DNA from: Planococcus shixiaomingii
GTDB taxonomy: Bacteria > Bacillota > Bacilli > Bacillales_A > Planococcaceae
Length of the DNA stretch: 64,000 nt
Assembly: GCF_030413615.1 (NCBI RefSeq)
Contig: NZ_CP129236.1
Location: 2,216,001-2,280,000, forward strand
Reading direction: 5' to 3'
Shown here: positions 36,303 to 44,910 of the stretch, piece by piece
How the letters are laid out: every line of letters starts with the position of its first letter
How positions within the stretch are numbered: the first letter of the stretch is position 1
Made by a program: the position numbers and the translations under genes
Notes under the pieces: model-generated
Database searches by the model: none
Seen by the model: only the letters and a program-made list of their open reading frames with translations
Told to the model about the DNA's origin: nothing

Positions 36303-37305
36303 TTAAAATCACCTCCACGTTTGCTCCCCGGCCTTCCATATACGTGATGGCACGGTGGATATTGTCTGGTCTTCCTTGGATCTCCATCAGGAACAACCCA
36401 AGCGGCTTTTCTTGTATGTATTCAATCGAACCGTGGAGGAAATTTCCTTTGACGTCGAAGTTCTGGACCGTATCGGTGATGATGCCTTCTCCGGCCACCG
36501 CTCCTTTAAATTGCACTTTAATGACGCTCCCGGTACAAGCTGCAAGAATCGGAGCCGGCACATCAAACGAGACGACCGAGGAAATGAATTCTTTGGTCAA
36601 GTCGGTTTTCGGAGATGAAAACAACTCGTATACTTCTCCTTCTTCAATAACACGGCCTTCTTGCATGATCGCCATGCGGTCACAAATTTCTTTTACAACG
36701 TTCATCTCATGCGTAATCAGGACAATGGTGATGTTCAACTCCCGGTTGATTTTTTTCAACAGCCGCAAAATGGAAAGTGTCGTATTTGGATCCAGCGCGG
36801 ATGTCGCTTCGTCGCATAACAGCACGGATGGATTGTTGGCGAGCGCCCGGGCGATGCCGACCCGCTGCTTCTGCCCGCCGCTTAGCTGGGCCGGGTAAAC
36901 ATCCCGTTTTTCCGCTAGCCCGACCATGTCGAGCAGTTCTTCCACCCGCTTGTCCGCTTGAACTTTCGGAAGGTTGGCTGCTTTTAATGCAAAGGCGATA
37001 TTTTCAGCCACGGTCTTTTGGCTGATCAAATAGAAATGCTGAAAAATCATGCCGATTTTTAACCGTGCCTGCCGCAGCCCTTCCCCTTTTAGCTTGGTCA
37101 AATCCACTCCGTCCACGAAAATCTCTCCGCTTGTCGGCCGCTCTAACAGGTTTATGCAGCGAAGCAATGAACTTTTGCCGGCGCCTGAGTAGCCGACGAT
37201 GCCGAACACTTCTCCTTCTTGGACGGTAAGCGAGACGTTATCGACGCCTGTCACCGTCCCTTTTTTCGTTTTGTAGTCTTTTGATAGATTCTGTATGCTG
37301 ATCAT
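36292..37305 (-). CDS. metN: Methionine ABC transporter ATP-binding protein
   Basis: The 337-residue ATPase has Walker A GYSGAGKSSL (about 38-47), Q-loop FQHFYL, signature LSGGQKQRV and Walker B SVLLCDEATSALD. A C-terminal NIL regulatory domain (about 265-337) binds methionine in this family and inhibits transport. It is the first gene of the operon, directly under the SAM riboswitch. AAAAAGGGGAG lies upstream of the ATG. Confidence 0.96.
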   Translation of the reverse strand: MISIQNLSKDYKTKKGTVTGVDNVSLTVQEGEVFGIVGYSGAGKSSLLRCINLLERPTSGEIFVDGVDLTKLKGEGLRQARLKIGMIFQHFYLISQKTVAENIAFALKAANLPKVQADKRVEELLDMVGLAEKRDVYPAQLSGGQKQRVGIARALANNPSVLLCDEATSALDPNTTLSILRLLKKINRELNITIVLITHEMNVVKEICDRMAIMQEGRVIEEGEVYELFSSPKTDLTKEFISSVVSFDVPAPILAACTGSVIKVQFKGAVAGEGIITDTVQNFDVKGNFLHGSIEYIQEKPLGLFLMEIQGRPDNIHRAITYMEGRGANVEVILNGI

Positions 37306-37331
37306 GTTGGCTCTCCCCTTTTTGCTCCAAT

Positions 37332-37483
37332 AAAAAATGCCTCTTTCATTAAGAAAGAGGCACCGAAATGGATTTGGCTTATCTCTCAGAATGAAATCAT
37401 TCTGCAGGAATTAGCACCTTCCCAGATCGCTCTGGAGGTTGCTGGACGTCATAGGGCCTGTCCCTCGGTCTCTCTTGATAATG
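37332..37483 (-). ncRNA. SAM-I (S-box) riboswitch with terminator
   Basis: On the minus strand the leader shows the S-box core in order: CTTATCAAGAGAG-type P1, GACCGAGGGACAGGCCC, ATGACGTCCAGCAACC, GGTGCTAATTCC, GCAGAAT and the closing AGAGATAAG. A terminator stem GCCTCTTTC / GAAAGAGGC (37339-37361) with six T's follows, 25-30 bases before metN. SAM binding would end transcription of metN-metI-metQ-dehydrogenase. Confidence 0.97.
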
Positions 37484-37515
37484 TTCCATATGAAGTTATT
37501 GTTTGGTTTCACCTA

Positions 37516-37544
37516 ATACTAAAGAACAAGTTTCAAACTGTCAA
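37516..37544 (-). promoter_or_regulatory. Sigma-A promoter of the methionine operon
   Basis: Minus strand TTGACA (37539-37544), 17-base spacer, TAGTAT (37516-37521). It lies about 33 bases upstream of the riboswitch core. Confidence 0.85.
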
Positions 37545-37715
37545 TTGAATTTTCAAAATTAATTTTATTGCGGAATAATGTAAGCGCTTTATTTCAGGGG
37601 AGTTGAAGGGAGAAATTGCTAGTAAATGGTTAATAAATCTAACAGTATCAAGCCATACGAGAGCAAGTAATTTATTTTGAAATAAAATTTAAAATTTTTG
37701 AGGACAAATGAAAAG

Positions 37716-37748
37716 AAGGAGATTTCATGCAAAAGCATCTGATCTCCC
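37716..37748 (-). terminator. Terminator of the nikABCDE-like operon
   Basis: A stem of GGAGAT...CATGC / GCAT...ATCTCC with an AAAA loop (37718-37746), followed on the minus strand by TTCTTTTC. It lies about 55 bases after the last operon gene. Confidence 0.65.
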
Positions 37749-37803
37749 TCTTGATAATTTTTAATAGCCGTTATGATTCATATGTCTGCGCTTTGCTATC
37801 TTT

Positions 37804-38637
37804 TCACTGGCTATTGGCAGAAAAATTCGCTCGAGATGTGAGCGTTCGATTCCGGGGATGCTCGGGAAGAATGGAAGCAACTAAGTTCTTTACAGTAGGT
37901 TGCTGCGAAGAGAATACCTCGTTTTTGTCATGACAAACTTCTACGATCTTACCCTTCTCCATGACGGCCAAGGCATCCGAAATCGTATAGGCGGCACGGA
38001 TGTCATGCGTAATGAAAAGATAAGAAAGGCCGTACTCCGACTTTAACTCGTTTAACAAGTTCAAGATATTCGTCTGGTTCACCATATCGAGGCTGCTTAC
38101 AGATTCGTCCAAAACAATCATCTTCGGTTTCAAAGCGATAGCTCTTGCGATGCTAATTCGCTGCAACTGCCCTCCACTGAATTGCCGAGGATACTTTTTC
38201 ATATCAGCTGCATTCAACCCCACCATGTCCAAAAGGTGTGCAACGGTTCTTTGCAGCTCAGCAGGCGACAGCCTCTCGTAGTTTTCCAGCGGTTCCCCGA
38301 TGATTTTTTCCGCCGACAAGCGTGGATTCACCGAAGAATAGCTGTCTTGAAAGACCACTTGAAGATCTCTTCGAATTCGTTTGCGGGTTATGGTATCCAT
38401 TGTATAAAGATCTTGCCCTTGGAAAATCACCTGGCCTTTTTGAGGCTTTTCCAATCCCAAAATCACTTTTCCAAGTGTGCTTTTCCCTGCTCCGCTCGTT
38501 CCAAGGAGGCCCATGCATGTTCCTTCATCGATGGAAAGCGAGACATCGGAAAGAACTTGCACTTCCTTTGGCGCACGCCAAAAAGAGCGAGAAGAGCCAT
38601 ATGAATGTGATACTTCTTTTACTTCCAGTATGCTCAT
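37804..38637 (-). CDS. nikE: Nickel/peptide-type ABC transporter ATPase (NikE/OppF-like)
   Basis: The 277-residue ATPase has Walker A GTSGAGKSTL, a Q-loop, signature FSGGQLQRI, Walker B KMIVLDESVSSLD and switch His FITHD. OppF/NikE-type proteins are the second ATPase of this transporter class. An open frame extends 57 bases further upstream, but GGGGAG fits ATG 38637 (MSILEVKEV). It is the last gene of nikABCDE, 46 bases after nikD. CntF of metallophore transporters is equally possible by sequence. Confidence 0.9.
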   Translation of the reverse strand: MSILEVKEVSHSYGSSRSFWRAPKEVQVLSDVSLSIDEGTCMGLLGTSGAGKSTLGKVILGLEKPQKGQVIFQGQDLYTMDTITRKRIRRDLQVVFQDSYSSVNPRLSAEKIIGEPLENYERLSPAELQRTVAHLLDMVGLNAADMKKYPRQFSGGQLQRISIARAIALKPKMIVLDESVSSLDMVNQTNILNLLNELKSEYGLSYLFITHDIRAAYTISDALAVMEKGKIVEVCHDKNEVFSSQQPTVKNLVASILPEHPRNRTLTSRANFSANSQ

Positions 38638-38683
38638 GGATTCTCCCCTTTTCTTCTGGTACGCGGCCCTGTGGGTATCGAGT

Positions 38684-39511
38684 CTATATAACAAGCTTAC
38701 TCAACTCTTCATTCACTGACAAGACAGGTCTTGCCTGCAGCAGCTTTTTGGTATAGTCGTGCTGCGGGTGATCAAACAGCCGGTAGACATCCGCCTTTTC
38801 TACGATCCGGCCTTTTTGCATCACAGCCACTTCGTCTGCAAGTTCCGAAATGACACCTAAATCATGTGAAATCAGCAAAATTGCTGTCCCGCATTCTGTT
38901 CGAAGCCGATCGAGTTCTCTTAACACTTGCAGCTGAGTCGTTACATCAAGAGCAGTTGTCGGCTCATCGGCAATTACGACTGAAGGACGCAAGCACATCG
39001 AAATCGCAATCATGACCCGTTGGAGCATTCCGCCACTCAACTGAAACGGGTACATTTTCATTATTTTTGAGGGCTCTTGCAAGTTCATTTTCTCCAAAGA
39101 GGCAATCGCCAAATCGATGGCTTGTTTTTTTGAAAGCTTTGTATGGATACGGATTGTTTCAACAAACTGATTGCCGATTGTGTAAACCGGTGTGAAGGCG
39201 TTCATGGGATTTTGCATGATGAATCCGATGTCTTTCCCTCGAATGCCCCGCATCTCCTTCTCCTTCAAACCATTGAGCTCACGGCCATGCAGCTGGATGC
39301 TGCCTTCTACGTTCATCGTTTTCTGGTTTAACAATTGAAGAAGAGCCATGCTGGTGATGGTTTTTCCGCTGCCGCTTTCTCCAACAAGCCCTAAAATTTT
39401 CCCTGGTTTTAATTCGAATTGGAGGTTCTGAACTAAAGGAAGCATTCCCTGGGCTGATTTAACAGCGACATTCAACCCGTTCACCTGCAAAACATTGCGT
39501 TGTTTTTCCAT
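38684..39511 (-). CDS. nikD: Nickel/peptide-type ABC transporter ATPase (NikD/OppD-like)
   Basis: The 275-residue ATPase has Walker A GESGSGKTIT, signature LSGGMLQRV, Walker B VVIADEPTTALD and LLISHD. It lacks the long OppD C-terminal oligopeptide region, which fits the shorter NikD/CntD type. AAAGGGGA lies before the ATG. It starts 16 bases after nikC ends. Confidence 0.92.
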   Translation of the reverse strand: MEKQRNVLQVNGLNVAVKSAQGMLPLVQNLQFELKPGKILGLVGESGSGKTITSMALLQLLNQKTMNVEGSIQLHGRELNGLKEKEMRGIRGKDIGFIMQNPMNAFTPVYTIGNQFVETIRIHTKLSKKQAIDLAIASLEKMNLQEPSKIMKMYPFQLSGGMLQRVMIAISMCLRPSVVIADEPTTALDVTTQLQVLRELDRLRTECGTAILLISHDLGVISELADEVAVMQKGRIVEKADVYRLFDHPQHDYTKKLLQARPVLSVNEELSKLVI

Positions 39512-39527
39512 CTGCTCTGATCCCCTT

Positions 39528-40361
39528 TCAATAACGTCTCTTCACACCAAATCGTTCCGACAATGACTCACCCAACACATTAAAAGAAATCACGACCAGC
39601 AAAATCATTAAGCCTGGATAAAGCATTAATTCCGGTTGGCTTCTTATAAAGTTTTTGCCTTCTTGAATCATAGCTCCCCATTCGGGAGTGGGCGGCTGTA
39701 TGCCAAGCCCGAGAAAGGATAAGGCCGAAATGTCCATGATTGCCCAACCCATTTCAAGTGTGCCCATGACCAAGATGGGCGGAAGCACATTTGGAATCAT
39801 ATGCCGCCTAATAATTTTTCCTGTCGACGAGCCGCTGATCCGGGCTGCCGTAATGAAATTTTGTTCTTTCAAACTAACAATCATACCGCGGATCATCCGC
39901 GCGTAATACACCCATTGGACCATCATGAGTGCTAAAACAACCTGCCACAATCCTGGCCCCAATAAACCGACGATGCCAAGGACAAGGACTAAATTAGGGA
40001 ATGCCATGACTCCGTCGCAAAACCGCATAAGGAAAGTGTCGATCCAACCGCCTCTATATCCCGCAATTGTACCGACCAAAAGACCAACTCCCAAAGAAGC
40101 GGCAAAAATCAGGGAAGCAAAACCTAAGGAAATCCGTGCCCCAAATAATAGGCGTGAAAGATTGCATCGGCCCAAGTGATCCGTCCCTAATGGATAACTC
40201 CAAGAAGGCGGAGACAGTTTTAAAGCCAGATTCACCTGAATCGGATCATGGGGAGCAATCCATGGAGCCAGAATACTAACCAATAAAAAAACAAGTAAAA
40301 CAACTGAACAGATGGTGATCGCCCATTTGCTTTTAGTGCCACTTCGTATGCTAGAAATCAA
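39528..40361 (-). CDS. nikC: Nickel/peptide-type ABC permease (NikC-like)
   Basis: The 277-residue permease has an N-terminal helix, the periplasmic-side motif APHDPIQVNLALKLSPPSWSYPLGTDHLGR and a C-terminal transmembrane block with the EAA-like loop. The start is read as TTG at 40361, whose last two bases overlap the nikB TGA stop (TTGA); GGGAAGGA lies 8-10 bases before it. An upstream ATG at 40382 is in frame but has no ribosome site. The TTGA overlap implies tight coupling of the two permease subunits. Confidence 0.88.
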   Translation of the reverse strand: MISSIRSGTKSKWAITICSVVLLVFLLVSILAPWIAPHDPIQVNLALKLSPPSWSYPLGTDHLGRCNLSRLLFGARISLGFASLIFAASLGVGLLVGTIAGYRGGWIDTFLMRFCDGVMAFPNLVLVLGIVGLLGPGLWQVVLALMMVQWVYYARMIRGMIVSLKEQNFITAARISGSSTGKIIRRHMIPNVLPPILVMGTLEMGWAIMDISALSFLGLGIQPPTPEWGAMIQEGKNFIRSQPELMLYPGLMILLVVISFNVLGESLSERFGVKRRY

Positions 40362-41302
40362 TATTCGGTCCTTCCCTTCCATGATATGCGCGGATTCAAG
40401 TACATTTGCACGATATCGACAATAAGGTTGCACACAATGAACAGGCAAGCCGCAAGCACAACATAGCTTTGAATAACGGGAATGTCCCGGTTAAAAATCG
40501 CTTCGATGAAAAATCGTCCGAACCCCGGCCAGGAGAAAACTTGTTCAACAATAATGGTCCCTGTAAGGAGTTTACCTAAATTCATGCCAAGACCAGTCAG
40601 CATCGGCGCGATGGCAATTCTCAGTACATGCTTTACCATAATGGCCTTTTCTTTCATTCCGCGTGTTCTTGCGTATAACACATATACTTCTTCCAATTCT
40701 TCCAACACACTCGCCCGCAATAAACGGGTGTATATCGCAATCAACGCCAGTGACAGCGTTACGCTCGGCAAAACGAAATGCTGCCAAGTGCCTCGTCCTT
40801 CCACCGGAAACAAATCCAGTTTGACGGCAAAGAAGAAAATTAAGATATACCCAAGCCAAAACTGTGGGATGGATGCGCCTAAATACGAAAGCAGCCTGCT
40901 AAAATGATCAATCAGGCTGTTTTTATATACCGCTGATAAAAATCCAAGCGGGACACTAACTATAATGGCAAGCAGCATGCTGCTGACGGCAAGTTGGATG
41001 GTTGCAGGCATCCGAGCTGCAACCTCTTGCCAGACAGGGGTATTTGTCACAAAAGAATTGCCGAAATCCAATTGGACAATTTTCTTGACCGTTTGGAAAT
41101 ATTGCACGATCAAAGATTGGTCCAAACCGAATTCCTGCCTTTTCTCTGTTAACAGCTCCTCAGTCGGATGGATATTGGCTGCAGCCAGGTACGCTTCTGC
41201 CGGATCAACCGGCGAAAGGCGTATCAGCATAAACATCAAGAAAATCGCGAAAAGCACAATGGGAATAACAGCAAGAAGACGTTTTGTAAGATAGCTAACC
41301 AT
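40358..41302 (-). CDS. nikB: Nickel/peptide-type ABC permease (NikB-like)
   Basis: The 314-residue permease has six membrane helices. It carries the family start (MVSYLTKRLLAVIPIVLFAIFLMFMLIRLSPVDPAEAYL) and the EAA loop (EVYVLYARTRGMKEKAIMVKHVLRIA). The LSPVDPAEAYL motif is typical of NikB/CntB and OppB alike. It lies 19 bases after nikA and is coupled to nikC. Confidence 0.92.
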   Translation of the reverse strand: MVSYLTKRLLAVIPIVLFAIFLMFMLIRLSPVDPAEAYLAAANIHPTEELLTEKRQEFGLDQSLIVQYFQTVKKIVQLDFGNSFVTNTPVWQEVAARMPATIQLAVSSMLLAIIVSVPLGFLSAVYKNSLIDHFSRLLSYLGASIPQFWLGYILIFFFAVKLDLFPVEGRGTWQHFVLPSVTLSLALIAIYTRLLRASVLEELEEVYVLYARTRGMKEKAIMVKHVLRIAIAPMLTGLGMNLGKLLTGTIIVEQVFSWPGFGRFFIEAIFNRDIPVIQSYVVLAACLFIVCNLIVDIVQMYLNPRISWKGRTEY

Positions 41303-41321
41303 GTCTTGTCCTCCCTGTTAG

Positions 41322-42944
41322 TTACTGGCTTTTTTCAATCTCATTGAAAGGCTGTTCATCCCGGTTTGCTGGGAAGATAAATTCTTTTACATCTTTTTGA
41401 TAAACAACCGTCTTCTTGATATAAGAAATCGGCACGAAAACCGATTGTTCCTGTAGCGTAGTTAAGATAGAGCTATAAAGCTGTTGGCGCTTTGTCTCAT
41501 CTGTAGAAGCCAGCGCTTCTTGAACTTGCTGATCCAATTCCGCTTTCATCGGTAAGTTCGTATGAGCTTCCGAAACTCCCCATCCTTTTTTTGCTACAAC
41601 ATTTATAAATGAATGTGGATCATACGGTGCGCCGTAGTTGTACCAAAAATCAACATCAAACTTACCGGCTTTTCGTCTTTCGATCTGTGTAGTTAGTTCC
41701 TCGCCCTTGATGTTCAACTTAACGCCAATTGCCGACCATTCTGCTTGAAGCGTTTCAGACATTGCTTTTTGAATTGGATCTGTTTTGTCATACATGATTT
41801 CTAATTCTAATGGCTGTCCATCTTTTTCCCGGACTGTTTTTCCTGAAGGAAGCTTCCAACCTGCCTCTTCAAGAAGTGCAGCCGCTTTTTCCACATTGTA
41901 ATCGACTGGTTTCACTTCGATATCGGTATAAGGGAAATTGGTTGATAGAATATTATCCGCTTTTTCTTCCAATCCAAGGGTGATGCCTTCCACCATTGCT
42001 GCTTTGTCGAACCCGTGCTGCAATGCTACACGCACATTCAAATCAGCTAATTTTTCATTTGTTGAATTCAACAGCAGCGTTCTAGTTCCAACCGGTTCGG
42101 ATAAATCTGTCTGATACTCTCCAGTTTCTTTCAAGTAATTAAAGGAGTCCATGCTGATTGCGCCTTCTCCGTAGATCAAGTCCAATTCGCCTTTTTCAAA
42201 TGCCAAGACACGTGTTTCTGCGTCTGGAATGATTTTGATCGTGACTTTCTCTAATTTCGGGCTTTCACCCCAATATTCCGGATTGCGGGTGAATGTCGCG
42301 TATTCGTCTTTTTTATAGTCTTCCAGTACCCAAGGTCCTGTTCCTACTGGTGCTGTGATTCCTTTAGATGTATCTCCATCTTCCGGGAATCCGGATTCAC
42401 CCAAAAACCGAACAGGACGTACCACAGCCAAATCCTGCAGCGCTGGATAATAAGGTTCTTTTAAAATCATTTTGAATGTCAGATCGTCAACAGCTTCTGT
42501 CTTTTCCAAAACGTTTATGACGCCAAGCCAGCTATGTGAACTTGCGTTTTTCATCACTGCATCAAAGTTCTTTTTCACAATTTCCGCATTGAACGCTGTG
42601 CCATCTGAAAACTTAACATTTTCACGAAGCTTGAATGTATACTCAAGCCCGTCTTCCGAAATTGTCCATGATTCTGCTAAATGAGGCTGAAGTTCTCCTC
42701 CTTCTCCATAGCTTACCAATGGTTCATAAATCATCGATTGGGTTATCAATTGCGAAGGATTATACACATGAGGATTCATAGGGCCGATATCCCGAGGCCA
42801 AGACAAAGTGATTGAATTTGCCGATTCTGCCGTTTCTTCACTGGATGATGATCCCGCTTCACTATTGGAACACCCCACTAAAAAAATGGAGATGAGCATG
42901 CTGAATGTTATAAGAAAAGCCTTCTTGCTTTGGAATACTTTCAT
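41322..42944 (-). CDS. nikA: Nickel/metal-complex-binding lipoprotein (NikA/CntA-like)
   Basis: The 540-residue SBP family 5 lipoprotein has lipobox FLVGC (Cys25) and an acidic linker. It has the NikA/CntA signature SWPRDIGPMNPHVYNPSQLI, then SMIYEPLVSY, which separates it from oligopeptide binders. It would deliver Ni or another metal bound to a small chelator to the NikBCDE channel. It is the first gene of a five-gene operon. A Fur-like box lies 32 bases upstream, so iron control is likely; no metallophore synthesis genes are in the window. Confidence 0.92.
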   Translation of the reverse strand: MKVFQSKKAFLITFSMLISIFLVGCSNSEAGSSSSEETAESANSITLSWPRDIGPMNPHVYNPSQLITQSMIYEPLVSYGEGGELQPHLAESWTISEDGLEYTFKLRENVKFSDGTAFNAEIVKKNFDAVMKNASSHSWLGVINVLEKTEAVDDLTFKMILKEPYYPALQDLAVVRPVRFLGESGFPEDGDTSKGITAPVGTGPWVLEDYKKDEYATFTRNPEYWGESPKLEKVTIKIIPDAETRVLAFEKGELDLIYGEGAISMDSFNYLKETGEYQTDLSEPVGTRTLLLNSTNEKLADLNVRVALQHGFDKAAMVEGITLGLEEKADNILSTNFPYTDIEVKPVDYNVEKAAALLEEAGWKLPSGKTVREKDGQPLELEIMYDKTDPIQKAMSETLQAEWSAIGVKLNIKGEELTTQIERRKAGKFDVDFWYNYGAPYDPHSFINVVAKKGWGVSEAHTNLPMKAELDQQVQEALASTDETKRQQLYSSILTTLQEQSVFVPISYIKKTVVYQKDVKEFIFPANRDEQPFNEIEKSQ

Positions 42945-42975
42945 GTTTTAAATTTCTCCTTCTCAGTTAACTATT

Positions 42976-42994
42976 GATAATGATTCTCATTATT
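42976..42994. promoter_or_regulatory. Fur-box-like operator upstream of nikA
   Basis: GATAATGATTCTCATTATT matches the 19-bp Fur box GATAATGATAATCATTATC at 16 of 19 positions, and its arms are inverted repeats. It lies 32-50 bases before the nikA start codon, a typical repressor position. Zur boxes are related in shape, so Zur cannot be fully excluded. Confidence 0.8.
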
Positions 42995-43382
42995 ACTATT
43001 GTAACTATAGTTTTTAGGTGCCTCTTTGTCAATGTAATTTTCATTGAAAAAGAAAGAAACTTTGAAGGAATTTCTAGGAAAGAACCAGTAATACCAATAT
43101 TTATGAACATCCAGGAATATAATTCGTTTCTGAGAAGATAAATAAGGACGAATGAAATAATCCAATGCAGCAAACGATAATTAGTCTGGAAAGTAATTGA
43201 GAACGAACGACACCTGATTTTCCCTTTCTTTTAAAAATAACTGCACTGGACTTTTGTGTTTTTCTTGTTGCATCTTTTGATTTTTTATTCTACTTCCTTA
43301 TGTAATAAATTACTTGTATTTATTTAAACACTTGTTGGAAATTAGCATTTGAGAGTTCAATTAAATTTCACAGTAATTGAAA
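42995..43382. other. Intergenic, no gene seen
   Basis: About 390 AT-rich bases between the Fur box and the terminator of the PH-domain gene. No credible gene on either strand. Confidence 0.45.
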
Positions 43383-43408
43383 AAAAGGCCCTTAATTATT
43401 GGCCTTTT
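43383..43408 (-). terminator. Terminator of the PH-domain gene
   Basis: AAAAGGCC / GGCCTTTT 8-bp stem with a 10-base loop and an A-run that reads as T's on the minus strand. Confidence 0.75.
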
Positions 43409-43440
43409 CCAAAAGATATTTTAGTTGCACTATTAGATAG

Positions 43441-43881
43441 CTACTTCAAGTCCTGTATATTTGGGCACCGTTTTTTCACCTCGCTTATAAACTCTTTCTT
43501 GTTTTCTGGTGAAATTTTTACACTTCCTAATATCGCGGTTTTATAAAAAATTTCAACTCCGTCTCTTGAAGACAGAATTCGATAACCAGTGAAAATATCA
43601 GTTGTCGGTGAAACCTTTGTTATCTGTTCGTATGGTATCCGGCTTCTAAAAGGACCGCCTTTAACAAACAAATAATCTTGATAAAAAACATACTGGATTG
43701 AGAATGTCATCCATAGGATCACACCGGTCACAATAAAAAACATTAAAGTCGGTATTATCACCACTGGCCATAAGGTTCCCCCTTCTGCGAATAGTGGAGA
43801 AAAAGATGCGGCTCCTACAATAAGGACTGCCAGCAACATAAACTTAATAAAAAAGGAATCGATTTTGGAATGAAAAACCAT
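43441..43881 (-). CDS. Bacterial PH domain membrane protein (YyaB-like)
   Basis: The 146-residue protein has two N-terminal membrane helices (about 12-30 and 40-62). A bacterial PH domain follows (YQDYLFVKGGPFRSRIPYEQITKVSP, then GYRILSSRDGVEI, then SPENKKEFISEVKKRCP). This is the layout of YyaB-type bPH_6 proteins, whose role is unknown. GAGGTG fits ATG 43881; a GTG start 12 bases earlier overlaps that ribosome site. Confidence 0.82.
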   Translation of the reverse strand: MVFHSKIDSFFIKFMLLAVLIVGAASFSPLFAEGGTLWPVVIIPTLMFFIVTGVILWMTFSIQYVFYQDYLFVKGGPFRSRIPYEQITKVSPTTDIFTGYRILSSRDGVEIFYKTAILGSVKISPENKKEFISEVKKRCPNIQDLK

Positions 43882-44119
43882 AAGCTCTCGCACCTCATTT
43901 CTAATATTAATACGGGCATTTGCCTTTATAGTTTCATTCTAGAACTTTGCTTTGCTCTACAACAAGTTCAAGTCGGCTAATATTTATCAATTTAGCCTGT
44001 TAGCTAAAAATAGCCTTTAACGACAGCATTTCACTTTCTGCCCTTTACTTCTTTCGTCACTTCATCTACACTAAACCCATCGGGATAATCCCGTCCACAA
44101 AAAACTGCATACCGTTTTC

Positions 44120-44290
44120 TGCACTGGGGGTGCTTATTTTTAGCTGAGATGCAAGCGCAAGCTTCGATCCCTTATGACTCGATCAGGTTAGGACCTGCGT
44201 GAGGAAGTGCGGCGCATTTCTGGCTTAAATCCTTTTTGAATTTATTGGCATAGAGATAGTGGCTGCTTCTTCGCGGATGCAGCCTTTTTT
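44120..44290 (+). ncRNA. TPP riboswitch with terminator
   Basis: The THI-box core is present: CTGGGGGTGC, GCTGAGAT, then ATCCCTTATGACTCGATCAG-type P4/P5 with GGACCTGCGTGAGGAAG closing at about 44210. A GGCTGC / GCAGCC stem with seven T's (44261-44290) forms the terminator just before ykoF. TPP would stop transcription of ykoFEDC. Confidence 0.95.
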
Positions 44291-44318
44291 TGTGCAAATT
44301 TTTAGGAGGATGATTGAT

Positions 44319-44909
44319 ATGGAACCATTGCAATGCGGCACGAGCCCGATTGTCGGATTTCGCTTTTCCCTGCACCCGATGACTGGAGATTTTATCAAAA
44401 TTATTAAAGGGGCACTCCGTGAGACGGATACGTCAAATGTCTGGATGCATACGGATGATGTGTCAACAGTCATCCGCGGCAAAGAAATTCATGTGTTTAA
44501 TGTGGCAAAAGCGCTGGCGCTGCATGCCGCGAAGACCGGTGAACACGTGGCGCTGTCCGGTACGTTTTCGATCGGCTGCCCGGGCGATTCGGCTGGCGAT
44601 GTCTTTTTGGACAAACCGGATGAGCTATTGAACACAGACAACTCAAAGCAATACGTATCTTCGCAATTCGCTCTTTACCCGATGAACAATCCTGATTACA
44701 TGGCAGTTATTTACCGCGAAGTCGACCGGGCGAAAGAACGCGGCCTCTTCAACGAGTCGATGCATTACGCCAGCGGCATCCACGGAGATATCCATGATGT
44801 GTTTGCGTTTTACGAAGAAGCGTTCTCCAATGCCCGCTCCGAAGAACACCGCCATTTGGTCATGACGGTATCGATGAGCATCAACAGCCCGTCGCACGGA
44901 GGTGCGTAA
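44319..44909 (+). CDS. ykoF: Thiamine/HMP-binding protein YkoF
   Basis: The 196-residue cytosolic protein has two related ferredoxin-like halves, visible as repeated segments IVGFRFSLHPMTGDFIKII and SSQFALYPMNNPDYMAVIY. B. subtilis YkoF binds thiamine and likely HMP and belongs to the YkoFEDC ECF-type uptake system. TTAGGAGGA fits ATG 44319. It is the first gene under the TPP riboswitch. Confidence 0.95.
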   Translation: MEPLQCGTSPIVGFRFSLHPMTGDFIKIIKGALRETDTSNVWMHTDDVSTVIRGKEIHVFNVAKALALHAAKTGEHVALSGTFSIGCPGDSAGDVFLDKPDELLNTDNSKQYVSSQFALYPMNNPDYMAVIYREVDRAKERGLFNESMHYASGIHGDIHDVFAFYEEAFSNARSEEHRHLVMTVSMSINSPSHGGA

Positions 44910-44910
44910 T

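Noticed and set aside
38182..38756. Long plus-strand frames opposite the nikD/nikE genes
   Set aside because: They are antisense to well-supported ABC ATPase genes with intact Walker motifs.
43171..43380. Possible metallophore or regulator gene next to the nik operon
   Set aside because: No frame on either strand in this gap has a ribosome site or protein-like composition.
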